DNA of 64,000 bases from WYEG01 sp049414625 (GCA_049414625.1 JBMSAU010000110.1:30404-94403), one strand, 5' to 3'. Shown: positions 53,897 to 61,850, counted from the first letter of the stretch. Program-made: numbers and translations. Notes: generated from the sequence alone by a model not told the origin.

Positions 53897-54112
53897 CTTT
53901 TCACAGAAATGCAAATATACCTTGACTTAAACAATGAAGAGGTTATCACTTTACCTTCATACACTATATATCAATACAGACCTGAGATCATGGCTTTAAG
54001 AGAAAAAAATATAATTTATCATGATCAGATAAATGATTACATAAAGTTTAACATACTAATAAATACGAAGAAGAAGTTTATATCCGATTTTGAATTTGTA
54101 GATAGATTTTAG
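53894..54112 (+). CDS. Small late-class protein, unknown
   Basis: A 72-residue protein starting MLFTEMQIYLDLNNEEV and ending in a basic-then-acidic stretch. The frame is open from a TTG at 53876, but the AGC-box points to the ATG at 53894. It has no recognised motif. It is followed by an IS605-like end relic at 54118-54144. Confidence 0.55.
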   Translation: MLFTEMQIYLDLNNEEVITLPSYTIYQYRPEIMALREKNIIYHDQINDYIKFNILINTKKKFISDFEFVDRF

Positions 54113-54117
54113 CAGAA

Positions 54118-54144
54118 TTCAAGCAAGAAGTGGGAGTAGCTCAC
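54118..54144 (+). repeat. Truncated IS200/IS605-like right end
   Basis: TCAAGCAAGAAGTGGGAGTAGCTCAC resembles the end of the relic at 35480-35508 (AGCAGGAAG...GGAGCGGCTCAC) with the hairpin largely lost. As at 35508, the GCTCAC end provides the TGA stop codon of the adjoining minus-strand gene (54141-54143) in the identical context GAG TGA GC. Confidence 0.45.
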
Positions 54145-54530
54145 TCTAAATCAACTCCAAATCTAAAGACCATGTAGTAATGTAGAAGTTTTGTGTATAT
54201 GAGATCTAAAACTAGTGCTTCACTTCCAAAACATTCAATTAAAATATCGTATGTTTCCTCGTTTATAACATTTTTAAAGTTACGAGTTAATCTTACTATC
54301 TCGTTTGATACATATGATTCAAAATCTACAAAATTACCGACTATTGTATCATTAAATTGTGATAGAGCCAAAGCATTAGCTATACAATAATTTTCTACTA
54401 TCTCCATACAAATTTGTTTTTTAAAATTGTCATACATGTCCATTTCCAATTCATATTCTTGATCTATATCCTCATCTACAAAATCATTAGTTTTGTCTCT
54501 CATAAAGATTTTTTTTAGCCAATCAAACAT
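54141..54530 (-). CDS. Late-class protein next to tail tube, possible chaperone
   Basis: A 129-residue, very acidic protein starting MFDWLKKIFMRDKTNDF. The longer frame from 54596 crosses the AGC-box (10 nt), so the ATG at 54530 is used. It lies directly downstream of the tail tube gene on the same strand, the usual place for a tail assembly chaperone, but I see no frameshift signal. The C-terminus ends at an IS605-like relic that supplies its stop codon, so the original protein may have been longer. Confidence 0.6.
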   Translation of the reverse strand: MFDWLKKIFMRDKTNDFVDEDIDQEYELEMDMYDNFKKQICMEIVENYCIANALALSQFNDTIVGNFVDFESYVSNEIVRLTRNFKNVINEETYDILIECFGSEALVLDLIYTKLLHYYMVFRFGVDLE

Positions 54531-54561
54531 ATTCCCAACAGCTGTTACAAAAAATAAAAAA

Positions 54562-55221
54562 CTAACATTTAGCGACGCTAGGGAATAATTTATCACGATA
54601 ATATAATCCTTTCGGATCCCACTTTGGATTAAAACAAGGAACTGCTGCTACATATCTGAACGATACACTGAACTGAGATAAATCAGTTGCAGATACGTCT
54701 CCTGCTATAGCATCATTCGATATTGATTCTGGGTAAACATTGTAGAATATGATTTTCAAATCTATTGCAGATAGGTCTGGTATTAGGTAATAGACTGTTA
54801 ATCTACCAGACATTTTTGGTGGATCATAGTATATGGCTTTGCCTGAGAAGTCATCCCAAGTTTTTCTCCAAAGCAAGAAGAAATCTCTAGCAGAAGGTTT
54901 TCTTGTTTCCAGAAATTGTAAGGTTATGGTTCCTGGCTCTTCATGCTTAGGAGCAGATATAGCATATCTACCACCATACACTTGTTGCTTTGCATAAGTA
55001 GATCTCGGTATCCAGTCTGAAATAGATATGGTTCTAGCAGCTAATTTTACACCAAAATCTTTATCACCACCATATTTTGTTATGTAGTTAAATAAATCTC
55101 TATTAACATCTGGAACTAATCTTGGTAATTCTATTACAGCAAATGCAAAATTTGTTGTAGGTATTATGTCTGGTTCTGTTATTGATTTCTTTAATCCTGT
55201 CGCACCTGGAACATAAGGCAT
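54562..55221 (-). CDS. Tail tube protein, gp19-like
   Basis: A 219-residue tube protein with the T4 gp19 pattern: LAARTISISDWIPRS (the conserved strand after the N-terminal arm), a Tyr/Gly-rich segment, GTITLQFLETRKPSARDFF, a WRKTWDDF helix, and RLTVYYLIPD with IIFYNVYPESI and VSFRYVAAVP as the last strands. It forms the inner tube that the sheath (38806) surrounds. It is longer than T4 gp19 (163 residues), with extra N-terminal and C-terminal parts. An AGC-box (11 nt) is present. Confidence 0.85.
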   Translation of the reverse strand: MPYVPGATGLKKSITEPDIIPTTNFAFAVIELPRLVPDVNRDLFNYITKYGGDKDFGVKLAARTISISDWIPRSTYAKQQVYGGRYAISAPKHEEPGTITLQFLETRKPSARDFFLLWRKTWDDFSGKAIYYDPPKMSGRLTVYYLIPDLSAIDLKIIFYNVYPESISNDAIAGDVSATDLSQFSVSFRYVAAVPCFNPKWDPKGLYYRDKLFPSVAKC

Positions 55222-55284
55222 AAAGAACTTATGCTTTTGAGATCACAATATATCAAATTATTCAACCGCTCTAAATTTTAGACC

Positions 55285-55887
55285 ATGCGTATAATAATAG
55301 ACGGACTTTCAAAAATTGGTAAATCATTTCTATTCAATGAACTTATGAAATATACAAAAAAGATTGTATTTATAGAACCCAAATATAATGAATGTGAGTT
55401 ACAAAATTTAACAATAATTGATAGACAGAAAAAATTTATTGAGACATATTCCAAAATTACAAGAAATGCAATGAAATTTAATTCATTTGTAATGTATAGA
55501 AGTATTGTATCCGTTAATGTTTATAACATTCATTATTTCAAACTTAGATTGAACGATGATATTGATAACAATAGTATTTTGGAAAACATAGCTATTCTAC
55601 AAAAGTTATCACCATTAGTTATATTTCTTCACTGTTCAGATATTGACATTTTGAAAGACATTTATTACTACATGATTTATAATGTTCCATCAGAAAGCAT
55701 GTTCTTCAAATCACTAAAATCATTCACAGAGGATAATCTTGAGATAGGTTATAAGTTGCTAGAAAGTTACAATAAGTTTATGTTTACAACTAAAATTTAT
55801 GATCTAAAGGATTTCTACAATGGTAATGTGATAGATTCTTTCACGAAGAGAAATGAATCAATTTTGAAAAATATTCTGTTAAAGTAA
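55285..55887 (+). CDS. Putative deoxynucleoside (mono)phosphate kinase
   Basis: A 200-residue P-loop protein: IIIDGLSKIGKSFL at the N-terminus (GxxxxGKS with residues 7-14), followed by KKIVFIEPKYNE, as in dNK/thymidylate-kinase-like proteins. DR-type motifs (IIDRQKKFI; MYRSIVS) and an acidic LHCSDIDILK follow. The lid Arg motif is not evident, so substrate specificity cannot be given. A C-box 6 nt before the ATG fits a nucleotide-metabolism gene. Confidence 0.65.
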   Translation: MRIIIDGLSKIGKSFLFNELMKYTKKIVFIEPKYNECELQNLTIIDRQKKFIETYSKITRNAMKFNSFVMYRSIVSVNVYNIHYFKLRLNDDIDNNSILENIAILQKLSPLVIFLHCSDIDILKDIYYYMIYNVPSESMFFKSLKSFTEDNLEIGYKLLESYNKFMFTTKIYDLKDFYNGNVIDSFTKRNESILKNILLK

Positions 55888-55898
55888 AAGTTTTTTTG

Positions 55899-56015
55899 AT
55901 GATTCAGAGCATACACAAAAAGAAACAGAGATTATTGAAAATGCCACCAGTAAAAAATGATTTACCTGCTCCAGATTCATTAACATTCATTGAGCCCTGG
56001 CCCGAAGGAGTTTGA
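55899..56015 (+). CDS. Possible small ORF, 38 residues
   Basis: Between two longer genes a frame of 38 codons starts MIQSIHKKKQRLLKMPP and ends LTFIEPWPEGV. The second half (from the ATG at 55941) has a composition like real protein, with several Pro and Trp, unlike random AT-rich sequence. An AGC lies upstream but not at the usual 9-13 nt. Too short to assign; it may be a small virion or regulatory peptide, or not translated. Confidence 0.35.
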   Translation: MIQSIHKKKQRLLKMPPVKNDLPAPDSLTFIEPWPEGV

Positions 56016-56042
56016 TTTTTTTGTAAACTATAAAACAAAAAA

Positions 56043-56981
56043 CTACTCACTATTAAGTATCTGAGCAATCAAATCTATCAAGCTAGCATCTTTATTCTTT
56101 TTTCTTAAATCTATCATCATCTCAATCAATTCAAGTTCATCTTTCTTGTCTAGTAATTGCATAACAGTTTCAATAGGAATATCCTCAATTCTATCAATAA
56201 CAAATGGTAAAGTTTTGATTGTTTCTTTTGTGAAGTTCTTTCTGTTTTTCCATAATGCAACTATGAATTGTTTGCTGAGTTCAATTCTATTAATACTATA
56301 AATTTCAGCTATTGCTTTTGTTAACAGATTATCATCAATTAACTTAACATTTGCTCTCTGCACAATACATCCTTCTAATAGTTGTAGAGCATTTCTCATA
56401 TTCGGATATGTAGTGTTTATTATTCTCATTAATTGTTGATCATCATATTGTATTTGTTCTTGTTCGCATATATATCTCAATCTATCAAGCATATCATTTT
56501 TTTGCATTTCTTCTATTTTTATTTGAACAAATCTAGATCTTAAGGATGGCAATAATCTTTCAGGAAAATTTGTTGTCATTATAAATCTAGCATAAGTATG
56601 CTTATCTTCAATTATATTCAATAATGCTGATTGTGCTGCCATTGTTAAGCCACCCTGTGGTGCACCTACTTCTTCCATGAATACAATCCTAAAATTATCA
56701 TTTGCAGGCTTAACAGATATAAAAGGAGTAATTTTGTTACGTATAACATCTATGCCTCTGTCATCAGAAGCATTCAATACTAGAGCATTCTTCTCATTGT
56801 TTAGAATGTTTTTGATTATTATTCTGGCTATGGTTGTTTTACCTGTTCCTGGTGGACCATACAAAAGCAAATTTGGTATATTCTTGCTATCAATCATTTG
56901 TTTTATTTTCTCCTTTACATAATAAGGGAGTACAATATGCTCGAGTGAATCTGGTCTGTATTTCTCAACAAGCAAACCCAT
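56043..56981 (-). CDS. Clamp loader, RFC small subunit / gp44 type
   Basis: A 312-residue AAA+ clamp loader: the N-terminus VEKYRPDSLEHIVLP is diagnostic of RFC small subunits, Walker A GPPGTGKT at residues 42-49, Walker B VFMEEVGA (a variant of DEAD/DEVD), sensor 1 RFIMTTNFPE, and SLRSRFVQIKI with the SRC-type arginine as SRF. It would load the sliding clamp (candidate at 50846) onto primer ends. The C-box variant CTAAAATT lies 6 nt before the ATG. No large subunit or gp62-like partner is recognised. Confidence 0.9.
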   Translation of the reverse strand: MGLLVEKYRPDSLEHIVLPYYVKEKIKQMIDSKNIPNLLLYGPPGTGKTTIARIIIKNILNNEKNALVLNASDDRGIDVIRNKITPFISVKPANDNFRIVFMEEVGAPQGGLTMAAQSALLNIIEDKHTYARFIMTTNFPERLLPSLRSRFVQIKIEEMQKNDMLDRLRYICEQEQIQYDDQQLMRIINTTYPNMRNALQLLEGCIVQRANVKLIDDNLLTKAIAEIYSINRIELSKQFIVALWKNRKNFTKETIKTLPFVIDRIEDIPIETVMQLLDKKDELELIEMMIDLRKKNKDASLIDLIAQILNSE

Positions 56982-57054
56982 AACTATAATTTTAGTTTAG
57001 TTGTATAAATTACTTGATTATGAATGTTTAGACAGAACAGCTAAATTTGAGATT

Positions 57055-57846
57055 ATGAATATCCCTAGAATACTGGATAGAAAAAGTAATGGATTTAGCA
57101 TATTGGAAAATAACAAGGTATTTTGGAGAACAAACTCATTAGTTACATATAAGAGATGTCCATTATATTTCAAACTATTTATCATTGATCAGAAAGAACA
57201 AAAACTAGACTTACCCAGGAATATAGCTCTAGCTCACGGAATTATTGTTCATAGAGCAGTTGAATTCTTACTGAGATTATATCTATTTGGTTTAAACGGA
57301 AGCACAAATCGATTACTACTTGAAGTTATTGATAATACGATAGCTGAGATATTAGAAGAAACAAATAATGTAGAGAATAAAAAGTTATTTAAAGACTCTA
57401 TAGAGTATGGATATTTAGCTAAGAAAGCATTTCAAGCCATACTAAGTTTAAATCAAAAAATAATAGATGTTGAAAGTGTTTATCTGTTTGAAAATGATAA
57501 ATTCATACTCAAGTTAACACCAGATGTTATTTTATCAAATGCAATTGTTGATTTAAAAACAACTAGCAAACCATTATCAAATCTATATATTTACGATGAT
57601 TATAATTGGCAACTAAGTATTTATACCTCTCTATTTGATGTAGAGAAATCATATTTTATCTATGTATCATTTGCTGATATGGATGTAAGGATAGTGGATA
57701 ATACTGAACAAAAAAATAAGACGGAGGTATTAGAGACTATTAATAAGCTTACAGATAAAGTATTAAGATCAGAATACGAACCAAGAAAAAACCCTCTATG
57801 TAGGTTTTGTAAATATCGAAGCAATTGCAGTTTATTTAACAAATAA
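57055..57846 (+). CDS. Cas4/RecB-type PD-(D/E)XK nuclease with Fe-S cysteines
   Basis: A 263-residue nuclease: VTYKRCPLYFKLF with Cys35, then a helix IIVHRAVEFLL with the QxxxY-type/His motif, the catalytic LTPDVILSNAIVDLKTTSK (D...DxK), NWQLSIYTSLF, and at the C-terminus CRFCKYRSNC (Cys249, 252 and 258). Four such cysteines bind an iron-sulphur cluster in Cas4 and AddB. The frame is open upstream to 57001, but the C-box CTAAATTT with 6 nt spacing fixes the ATG at 57055. Likely role in recombination or DNA-end processing; no CRISPR array or other cas gene is present. Confidence 0.85.
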   Translation: MNIPRILDRKSNGFSILENNKVFWRTNSLVTYKRCPLYFKLFIIDQKEQKLDLPRNIALAHGIIVHRAVEFLLRLYLFGLNGSTNRLLLEVIDNTIAEILEETNNVENKKLFKDSIEYGYLAKKAFQAILSLNQKIIDVESVYLFENDKFILKLTPDVILSNAIVDLKTTSKPLSNLYIYDDYNWQLSIYTSLFDVEKSYFIYVSFADMDVRIVDNTEQKNKTEVLETINKLTDKVLRSEYEPRKNPLCRFCKYRSNCSLFNK

Positions 57847-57873
57847 TTTTTTGTTTTTATCAGCTAAACTAAA

Positions 57874-58569
57874 ATGCAGAAATTCTTTATGATTTCTGGC
57901 TTAACTATATACACACTGATACTCATGTTCATATTTGTAGATCTAGTTTATGTTTTTAAATCTTTTGCTGTGCATACGTTACAGACAATACCATTAGCGT
58001 TAGGTGTAGAATTATTAGCAGCATACTTTTCGTTTGCAGCTATCTATTATCGTAAATTAATTCTAAAGATTATTGCTTTATCATTTGGAGCATTTGTTTG
58101 GTTTTTAGTTATGACTGCAACTACAAAACTATGGACAGATATCTCTTTACTCTCAGTAGCAATAACTATATTTGTTCCTTTTGCTAACCTTGTTTTACCA
58201 AGTATAATTGCTTACATATTGAGTAATACAGAAAACAAACAAGTACAATTGAACCTAGAGTCTGCTAACAATAATAATGAAGAAACACCAAGAGTGGATG
58301 CAGAAACAAACACTAAAAAGAATAACAATATATCATTTGATGTTATTGCTACAGAACAAAAAATTAAAGCTTTACAGCAGGACAAAGAATTAGTAGCAAA
58401 ACTAAGTAAACTAAAACGTTTATTACACCGCTACAAAATAATAGAGTTCAATAACGGTTCTATCTATCTTGGTGTTGATAGAAAGCAAGCCAAAAACATC
58501 AAATATTTAACCGCAGAAGATATAAAGAAACTAGATGGAGTTAAAATTGTATACAAAAATAAAACCTAA
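57874..58569 (+). CDS. Membrane protein with four predicted helices
   Basis: A 231-residue protein with four hydrophobic segments in residues 4-125, a polar Asn/Glu-rich linker (NNNNEETPRVD), and a soluble C-terminal region with a helix rich in Lys/Leu (KALQQDKELVAKLSKLKRLLH) and a small beta part. The AGC-box (9 nt) is present. It might be a holin-like or inner-membrane component, but it is longer than typical holins. The 3' end overlaps the convergent gene at 58566 by 4 bp. Confidence 0.65.
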   Translation: MQKFFMISGLTIYTLILMFIFVDLVYVFKSFAVHTLQTIPLALGVELLAAYFSFAAIYYRKLILKIIALSFGAFVWFLVMTATTKLWTDISLLSVAITIFVPFANLVLPSIIAYILSNTENKQVQLNLESANNNNEETPRVDAETNTKKNNNISFDVIATEQKIKALQQDKELVAKLSKLKRLLHRYKIIEFNNGSIYLGVDRKQAKNIKYLTAEDIKKLDGVKIVYKNKT

Positions 58570-59108
58570 CCAGTACTATTAGATTTTTTTGTTATTTGCT
58601 CTGCAATAAATGCTTCCAATTTCTGAATGATAGCATCAAGATATTCATAAACATTGTTTATATTGGTTTCGCTGTTCATAGCAGTTACAACTTTACTTAA
58701 TTCTTTTTGCAAGAATTTTAACACATACTTTTTCTCTAGATCATTTATTAGTTTCCTATGTAATATCTGTATCAGAGTTACAATATAATCTATTTTTGAG
58801 AGCAATATCTCTTTATATAGTTGTTCATCTATATCATTTACATTGATAGCATTTATATCATCTATATTGGATTGAACTTTATTTATATCTAACTCTGCAT
58901 CCAAATCTATTAAACTATCATCATTGTTTTCTAAACTGTTTTCTTGTTCATTTAAACTAAAATCCGTTAAACTTAAATCATTGTTTTTCAAACTGTTTTC
59001 ATTATTGTTTAAATTTGTGCTTTCTGTTTTATTTCCTTCAGACTCCAAAAAGATTATGATGTTATTTATCTTTTTTATGCTACTATCAAAACTTTCGTAT
59101 GAAAACAT
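58566..59108 (-). CDS. Acidic late-class protein with short repeats
   Basis: A 180-residue, strongly acidic protein. Near residues 35-65 an Asn/Asp-rich pattern repeats (ENSLKNNDLSLTDF, then ENSLENNDDSLIDL), followed by a helical C-terminal half. The start is chosen by the AGC-box (9 nt) at 59108 rather than 59141. It is the last gene before the long noncoding region. The family is unknown. Confidence 0.6.
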   Translation of the reverse strand: MFSYESFDSSIKKINNIIIFLESEGNKTESTNLNNNENSLKNNDLSLTDFSLNEQENSLENNDDSLIDLDAELDINKVQSNIDDINAINVNDIDEQLYKEILLSKIDYIVTLIQILHRKLINDLEKKYVLKFLQKELSKVVTAMNSETNINNVYEYLDAIIQKLEAFIAEQITKKSNSTG

Positions 59109-59392
59109 AAAATGATAGCTACAACATACATTTGATAGCACATACTATAGAAAGTGAACTTAGTGAATATTTCACTTTTTTTGTACACAATACATTTCTT
59201 AAATCTTATTGCTTTCTTATCTACTGTTTTTGAATCGCATTGCATTAAAACTTCCAAACAATAGATGTAAGTCTAATATATTTGTTTGCAGAAAACATTT
59301 CAAATGTATATGATATACTGTTTCTAAATATCTATTAACAGAAAGATTCTGTGAATACGATTGCAAATACAGTTGTATTGAAATAAAATGAA

Positions 59393-59545
59393 TTCTATTG
59401 CAATAGACAAAAAAAGAAATATTTCTCTGTAAACAGATTATGATCTATAGCATAACAGAATACAGTATTATATGTTTGCGAAAAACAGAAAATAGTTTTT
59501 CTTTATAATCTGTAGTCACAATAGTTTAATTTCTATTGCAAAGAA
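59393..59545. repeat. Two TTCTATTGCAA elements, one palindromic
   Basis: TCTATTGCAATAGA at 59394-59407 is a perfect 14-bp palindrome followed by CAAAAAAAGAAA. At 59531-59545 TTCTATTGCAAAGAA is followed by CAAAAAAGTAAA, and GATTGCATAGAAACTATTG comes shortly after. These may be protein-binding sites. Confidence 0.5.
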
Positions 59546-59791
59546 CAAAAAAGTAAAATTTGATTGCATAGAAACTATTGTATCGTTTTGTATCTGATCT
59601 GTTAATTGTTTTGTCTTTCTGTTTCATTGTTTGTTATGCAATGCTAAATTATATATTTAGTATAATATGTTATATACATAACGTATAGAGGATAAATAAG
59701 CTATAAATATTGTTACTATATCGGAACGGAATAATAACAGTACAGTATACATATTATCTATAACGTTATTACGAAATAGATAGATTATCAG

Positions 59792-59892
59792 AAAAAAAGA
59801 TACAATAGAAAAAAAAGATTCAATAGAAAAAAAGATACAATAGAAAAAAAGAAAACAATAAAAAAAAAGAAAACAATAGAAAAAAGATATAT
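59792..59892. repeat. Tandem array of 17-18-bp A-rich unit
   Basis: The unit GAAAAAAAGATACAATA recurs five to six times in direct tandem with small changes (GATTCAATA, GAAAACAATA). Translation gives low-complexity Phe/Tyr/Cys on the minus strand, so it is not coding. This may be an AT-rich unwinding or protein-binding region. Confidence 0.7.
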
Positions 59893-60093
59893 GTATCATA
59901 CATAATAAGTATCGTCTATATACTTACTATATAGTTTAGCTATAGTGTAGTAAAAGTTTTATTCACTATGCCTAAACTTACTTATAGAATGTTCAACAAA
60001 ACAAAAAGAGAGAAGAAATCTTCAAGTTTCCTTTTGCAGTTCTATATCATTAGTTTGCATTTTACATTATTGCAATTATGATATAGTTTGATT

Positions 60094-60110
60094 GCACTTA
60101 TGCTAAATTT
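60094..60110 (+). promoter_or_regulatory. Orphan C-box upstream of queC
   Basis: GCACTTATGCTAAATTT is almost identical to the element before the R2 gene (GCACCTATGCTAAATTT), but no ATG follows at 6 nt; the site at +6 is CAT. It lies about 85 bp before the queC start, which has its own C-box. It could start a noncoding RNA or be a second queC promoter. Confidence 0.5.
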
Positions 60111-60199
60111 ATAGTCCATAGTCTCAGAAAACCAAACAAAAAAAGAGGGAGGATTTATTTTGACAACTCATTGTTAGCAGGTAAACTAAATTTATCATT

Positions 60200-61018
60200 A
60201 TGACAAACGTAACTAACCAAAAAGCAATTGTACTATTCAGTTCAGGATTAGATTCTGTTGTTAATGTTAGCATATTACAACATATTTACAAGATTGAACC
60301 TATATTGTTGTTCATTGATTATGGACAAAAAGCATTAGAAGCTGAATTACAATCTACAAAAAGATTTGCTTCTGCAAATGGATTAAAATTAATCACACAT
60401 AAAATTAGTGATAGAATACTTGGTTCAAAATTGACAGATGGAAATAGTGATATTAATGTAGATGTATCTGATGGCAGAGAGGCTCCTGTAGATTTAGTTC
60501 CATATAGGAATTTACAGTTTGCATTGATAGGAGCACAATATGCTCGCAAATTAAACATTAACATAGTATCATTTGCATTCAATATTAGTGAAATGGGAGC
60601 ATACCCAGATAACACAGATAGATTTCTTGAGAATTTGAATGAAATGTTTCTTGCTATTACATACTATCCCTATGAGCAACCAATCTTCTTCATAAGTCCA
60701 ACAATAAGATTCACAAAAACAGAATTGGTAAAGCTTGGAACATATCTTGGAGCAGATTTCAAAAATTCAACATCTTGCTATTATCCTATTAACAATTTAG
60801 CATGTGGAGTATGTAACTCATGTAGATTTAGAATAGAAGCATTCAAAAGAGCCAAAGTTAAAGATCACATAGATTATGCTATTGAAATAGATTTTGATTC
60901 TCAACCGGTAAGTTATGAAGATGTTAAAATGCTCTTGGATATAGCATTACAGGATAAACAGAAACTAGAACAAAAACTTGAGAAATTTGGACTTACTTTA
61001 GGAGCAAGCCATGTGTAA
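60200..61018 (+). CDS. queC: 7-cyano-7-deazaguanine synthase (QueC)
   Basis: A 272-residue QueC: the ATP-pyrophosphatase motif VLFSSGLDSVV (SSGLDS at 14-19), FIDYGQKA, the RNLQFALIGAQYA segment, and at the C-terminus STSCYYPINNLACGVCNSC with four zinc-binding cysteines. It converts 7-carboxy-7-deazaguanine to preQ0 via an amide intermediate. The next gene, a glutamine amidotransferase, overlaps its end by 8 bp, a split version of the Gat-QueC arrangement of some phages and archaea. The C-box is 6 nt before the ATG. Confidence 0.93.
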   Translation: MTNVTNQKAIVLFSSGLDSVVNVSILQHIYKIEPILLFIDYGQKALEAELQSTKRFASANGLKLITHKISDRILGSKLTDGNSDINVDVSDGREAPVDLVPYRNLQFALIGAQYARKLNINIVSFAFNISEMGAYPDNTDRFLENLNEMFLAITYYPYEQPIFFISPTIRFTKTELVKLGTYLGADFKNSTSCYYPINNLACGVCNSCRFRIEAFKRAKVKDHIDYAIEIDFDSQPVSYEDVKMLLDIALQDKQKLEQKLEKFGLTLGASHV

Positions 61019-61634
61019 CATAGTTTTATCCTACAGCAAGAATTATTTGGAGCCTGATTTAGTTGATTATATGCTTGATATATTGCCAACAAAAGGTAGA
61101 GATAATTACAGTGCATTGATTGTTGATGATGATTTTAGTGTTAGCTTAATACATAACAAAGATTATGATACATTCAAAACATTAGTTGATTTACATATGC
61201 CAACTAAGTTGTTATTACTACATAGTAGAGCAATACCAGAAACAGAAACAAATACATACAATGGACCGAATATTTACACAAACAATAGATTTTATGTAGC
61301 ACATCACGGAATAATACCAAATGCAGAACAAATAAACAAAAACATTAAGATTGATAGTCAGGCTTTGCTTGATATATATGAGACTATTGATTACGAGAAC
61401 ATTGACAATTGGTTTATGCAATCAGTAAAAAAATATCCAAGAGCAAGTGTAGAAATAGTTTATGATGTAGAAAATGATAAGCTAGTTATTGCAAATACAT
61501 TTATGCCTCTATATTACACCATTATTGATGATATGTATATATATGTTGCATATAAAGCTGATGATAGATTCTGTAGTATGCAACCATATAGTGTTAAAGT
61601 TATTGATCTCAAAGAGATTTTAGTTTACAAGTAG
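61011..61634 (+). CDS. Class II glutamine amidotransferase partner of QueC
   Basis: A 207-residue Ntn-type glutaminase domain: it begins MCNIVLSYS, so Met removal would expose the catalytic Cys, and LLLLHSRAIPETETN followed by NNRFYVAHHGIIPN corresponds to the GHTRxAT and VHNGxIxN motifs. It should release ammonia from glutamine for QueC chemistry, as in the fused Gat-QueC proteins linked to archaeosine-type (G+) bases. The start codon overlaps the queC stop, with AGGAG 7 nt upstream, so translation is probably coupled. No partner transferase is seen nearby. Confidence 0.82.
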   Translation: MCNIVLSYSKNYLEPDLVDYMLDILPTKGRDNYSALIVDDDFSVSLIHNKDYDTFKTLVDLHMPTKLLLLHSRAIPETETNTYNGPNIYTNNRFYVAHHGIIPNAEQINKNIKIDSQALLDIYETIDYENIDNWFMQSVKKYPRASVEIVYDVENDKLVIANTFMPLYYTIIDDMYIYVAYKADDRFCSMQPYSVKVIDLKEILVYK

Positions 61635-61773
61635 ATTTGCTAGAAATCTAAGTGCAAATTCCCTGAAGTACTTTGCGGTATTATATGGCTTGGATTATAT
61701 GGGCATGTATCGCAACTTAAAAGATCTTTATGCTATACAGGTTGAGTAAAATATACTTTAAGCATACTACGCA
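61635..61773. other. Spacer with short fossil-like reading frame
   Basis: No gene with a start signal is present. One frame from about 61624 to 61746 lacks stops and reads ARNLSANSLKYFAVLYGLDY then MGMYRNLKDLYAIQVE and a stop, which looks more like protein than chance. It lacks a suitable start and may be the end of a lost gene. No tRNA or terminator is evident. Confidence 0.3.
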
Positions 61774-61849
61774 TGTTATCTATTTAGTAAAAAACAATAA
61801 CAAAAAAATCATTTTAAGATCAGAATAAAAATCTACCTAAATTTATTAA
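61774..61849 (+). repeat. 74-bp noncoding inverted repeat, copy 2
   Basis: This segment matches the reverse complement of 31971-32046 with one internal mismatch and ends in CTAAATTT, which is the C-box of the 63-residue gene at 61851. Since both copies lie upstream of cassette genes, it is likely a promoter region duplicated with the cassette. Confidence 0.85.
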
Positions 61850-61850
61850 T

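Larger units (their letters stand above)
59109..60199. other. About 1.1-kb noncoding AT-rich region, origin candidate
   Basis: The longest stretch without a credible gene. It is about 80 percent A+T by eye. It contains a perfect palindrome TCTATTGCAATAGA (59394-59407) and a related TTCTATTGCAAAGAA (59531-59545), a tandem array of a 17-18-bp A-rich unit (59792-59892), and an orphan C-box (60103-60110). It lies where a minus-strand late gene and a plus-strand early gene diverge. Iterated and palindromic elements suit a replication origin or regulatory centre, but no function is shown. Confidence 0.5.

Noticed and set aside
57055..57846. CRISPR-Cas locus based on the Cas4-like nuclease
   Set aside because: No repeat-spacer array and no other cas gene is present; viral Cas4-like nucleases commonly act in replication or recombination.
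59657..59899. An 80-residue minus-strand frame with Phe/Tyr/Cys repeats
   Set aside because: It is only the translation of the tandem A-rich repeat array; low complexity, no start signal.
60913..61116. Minus-strand frame across the queC/amidotransferase overlap
   Set aside because: It is antisense to two well-supported enzymes and lacks any start element.
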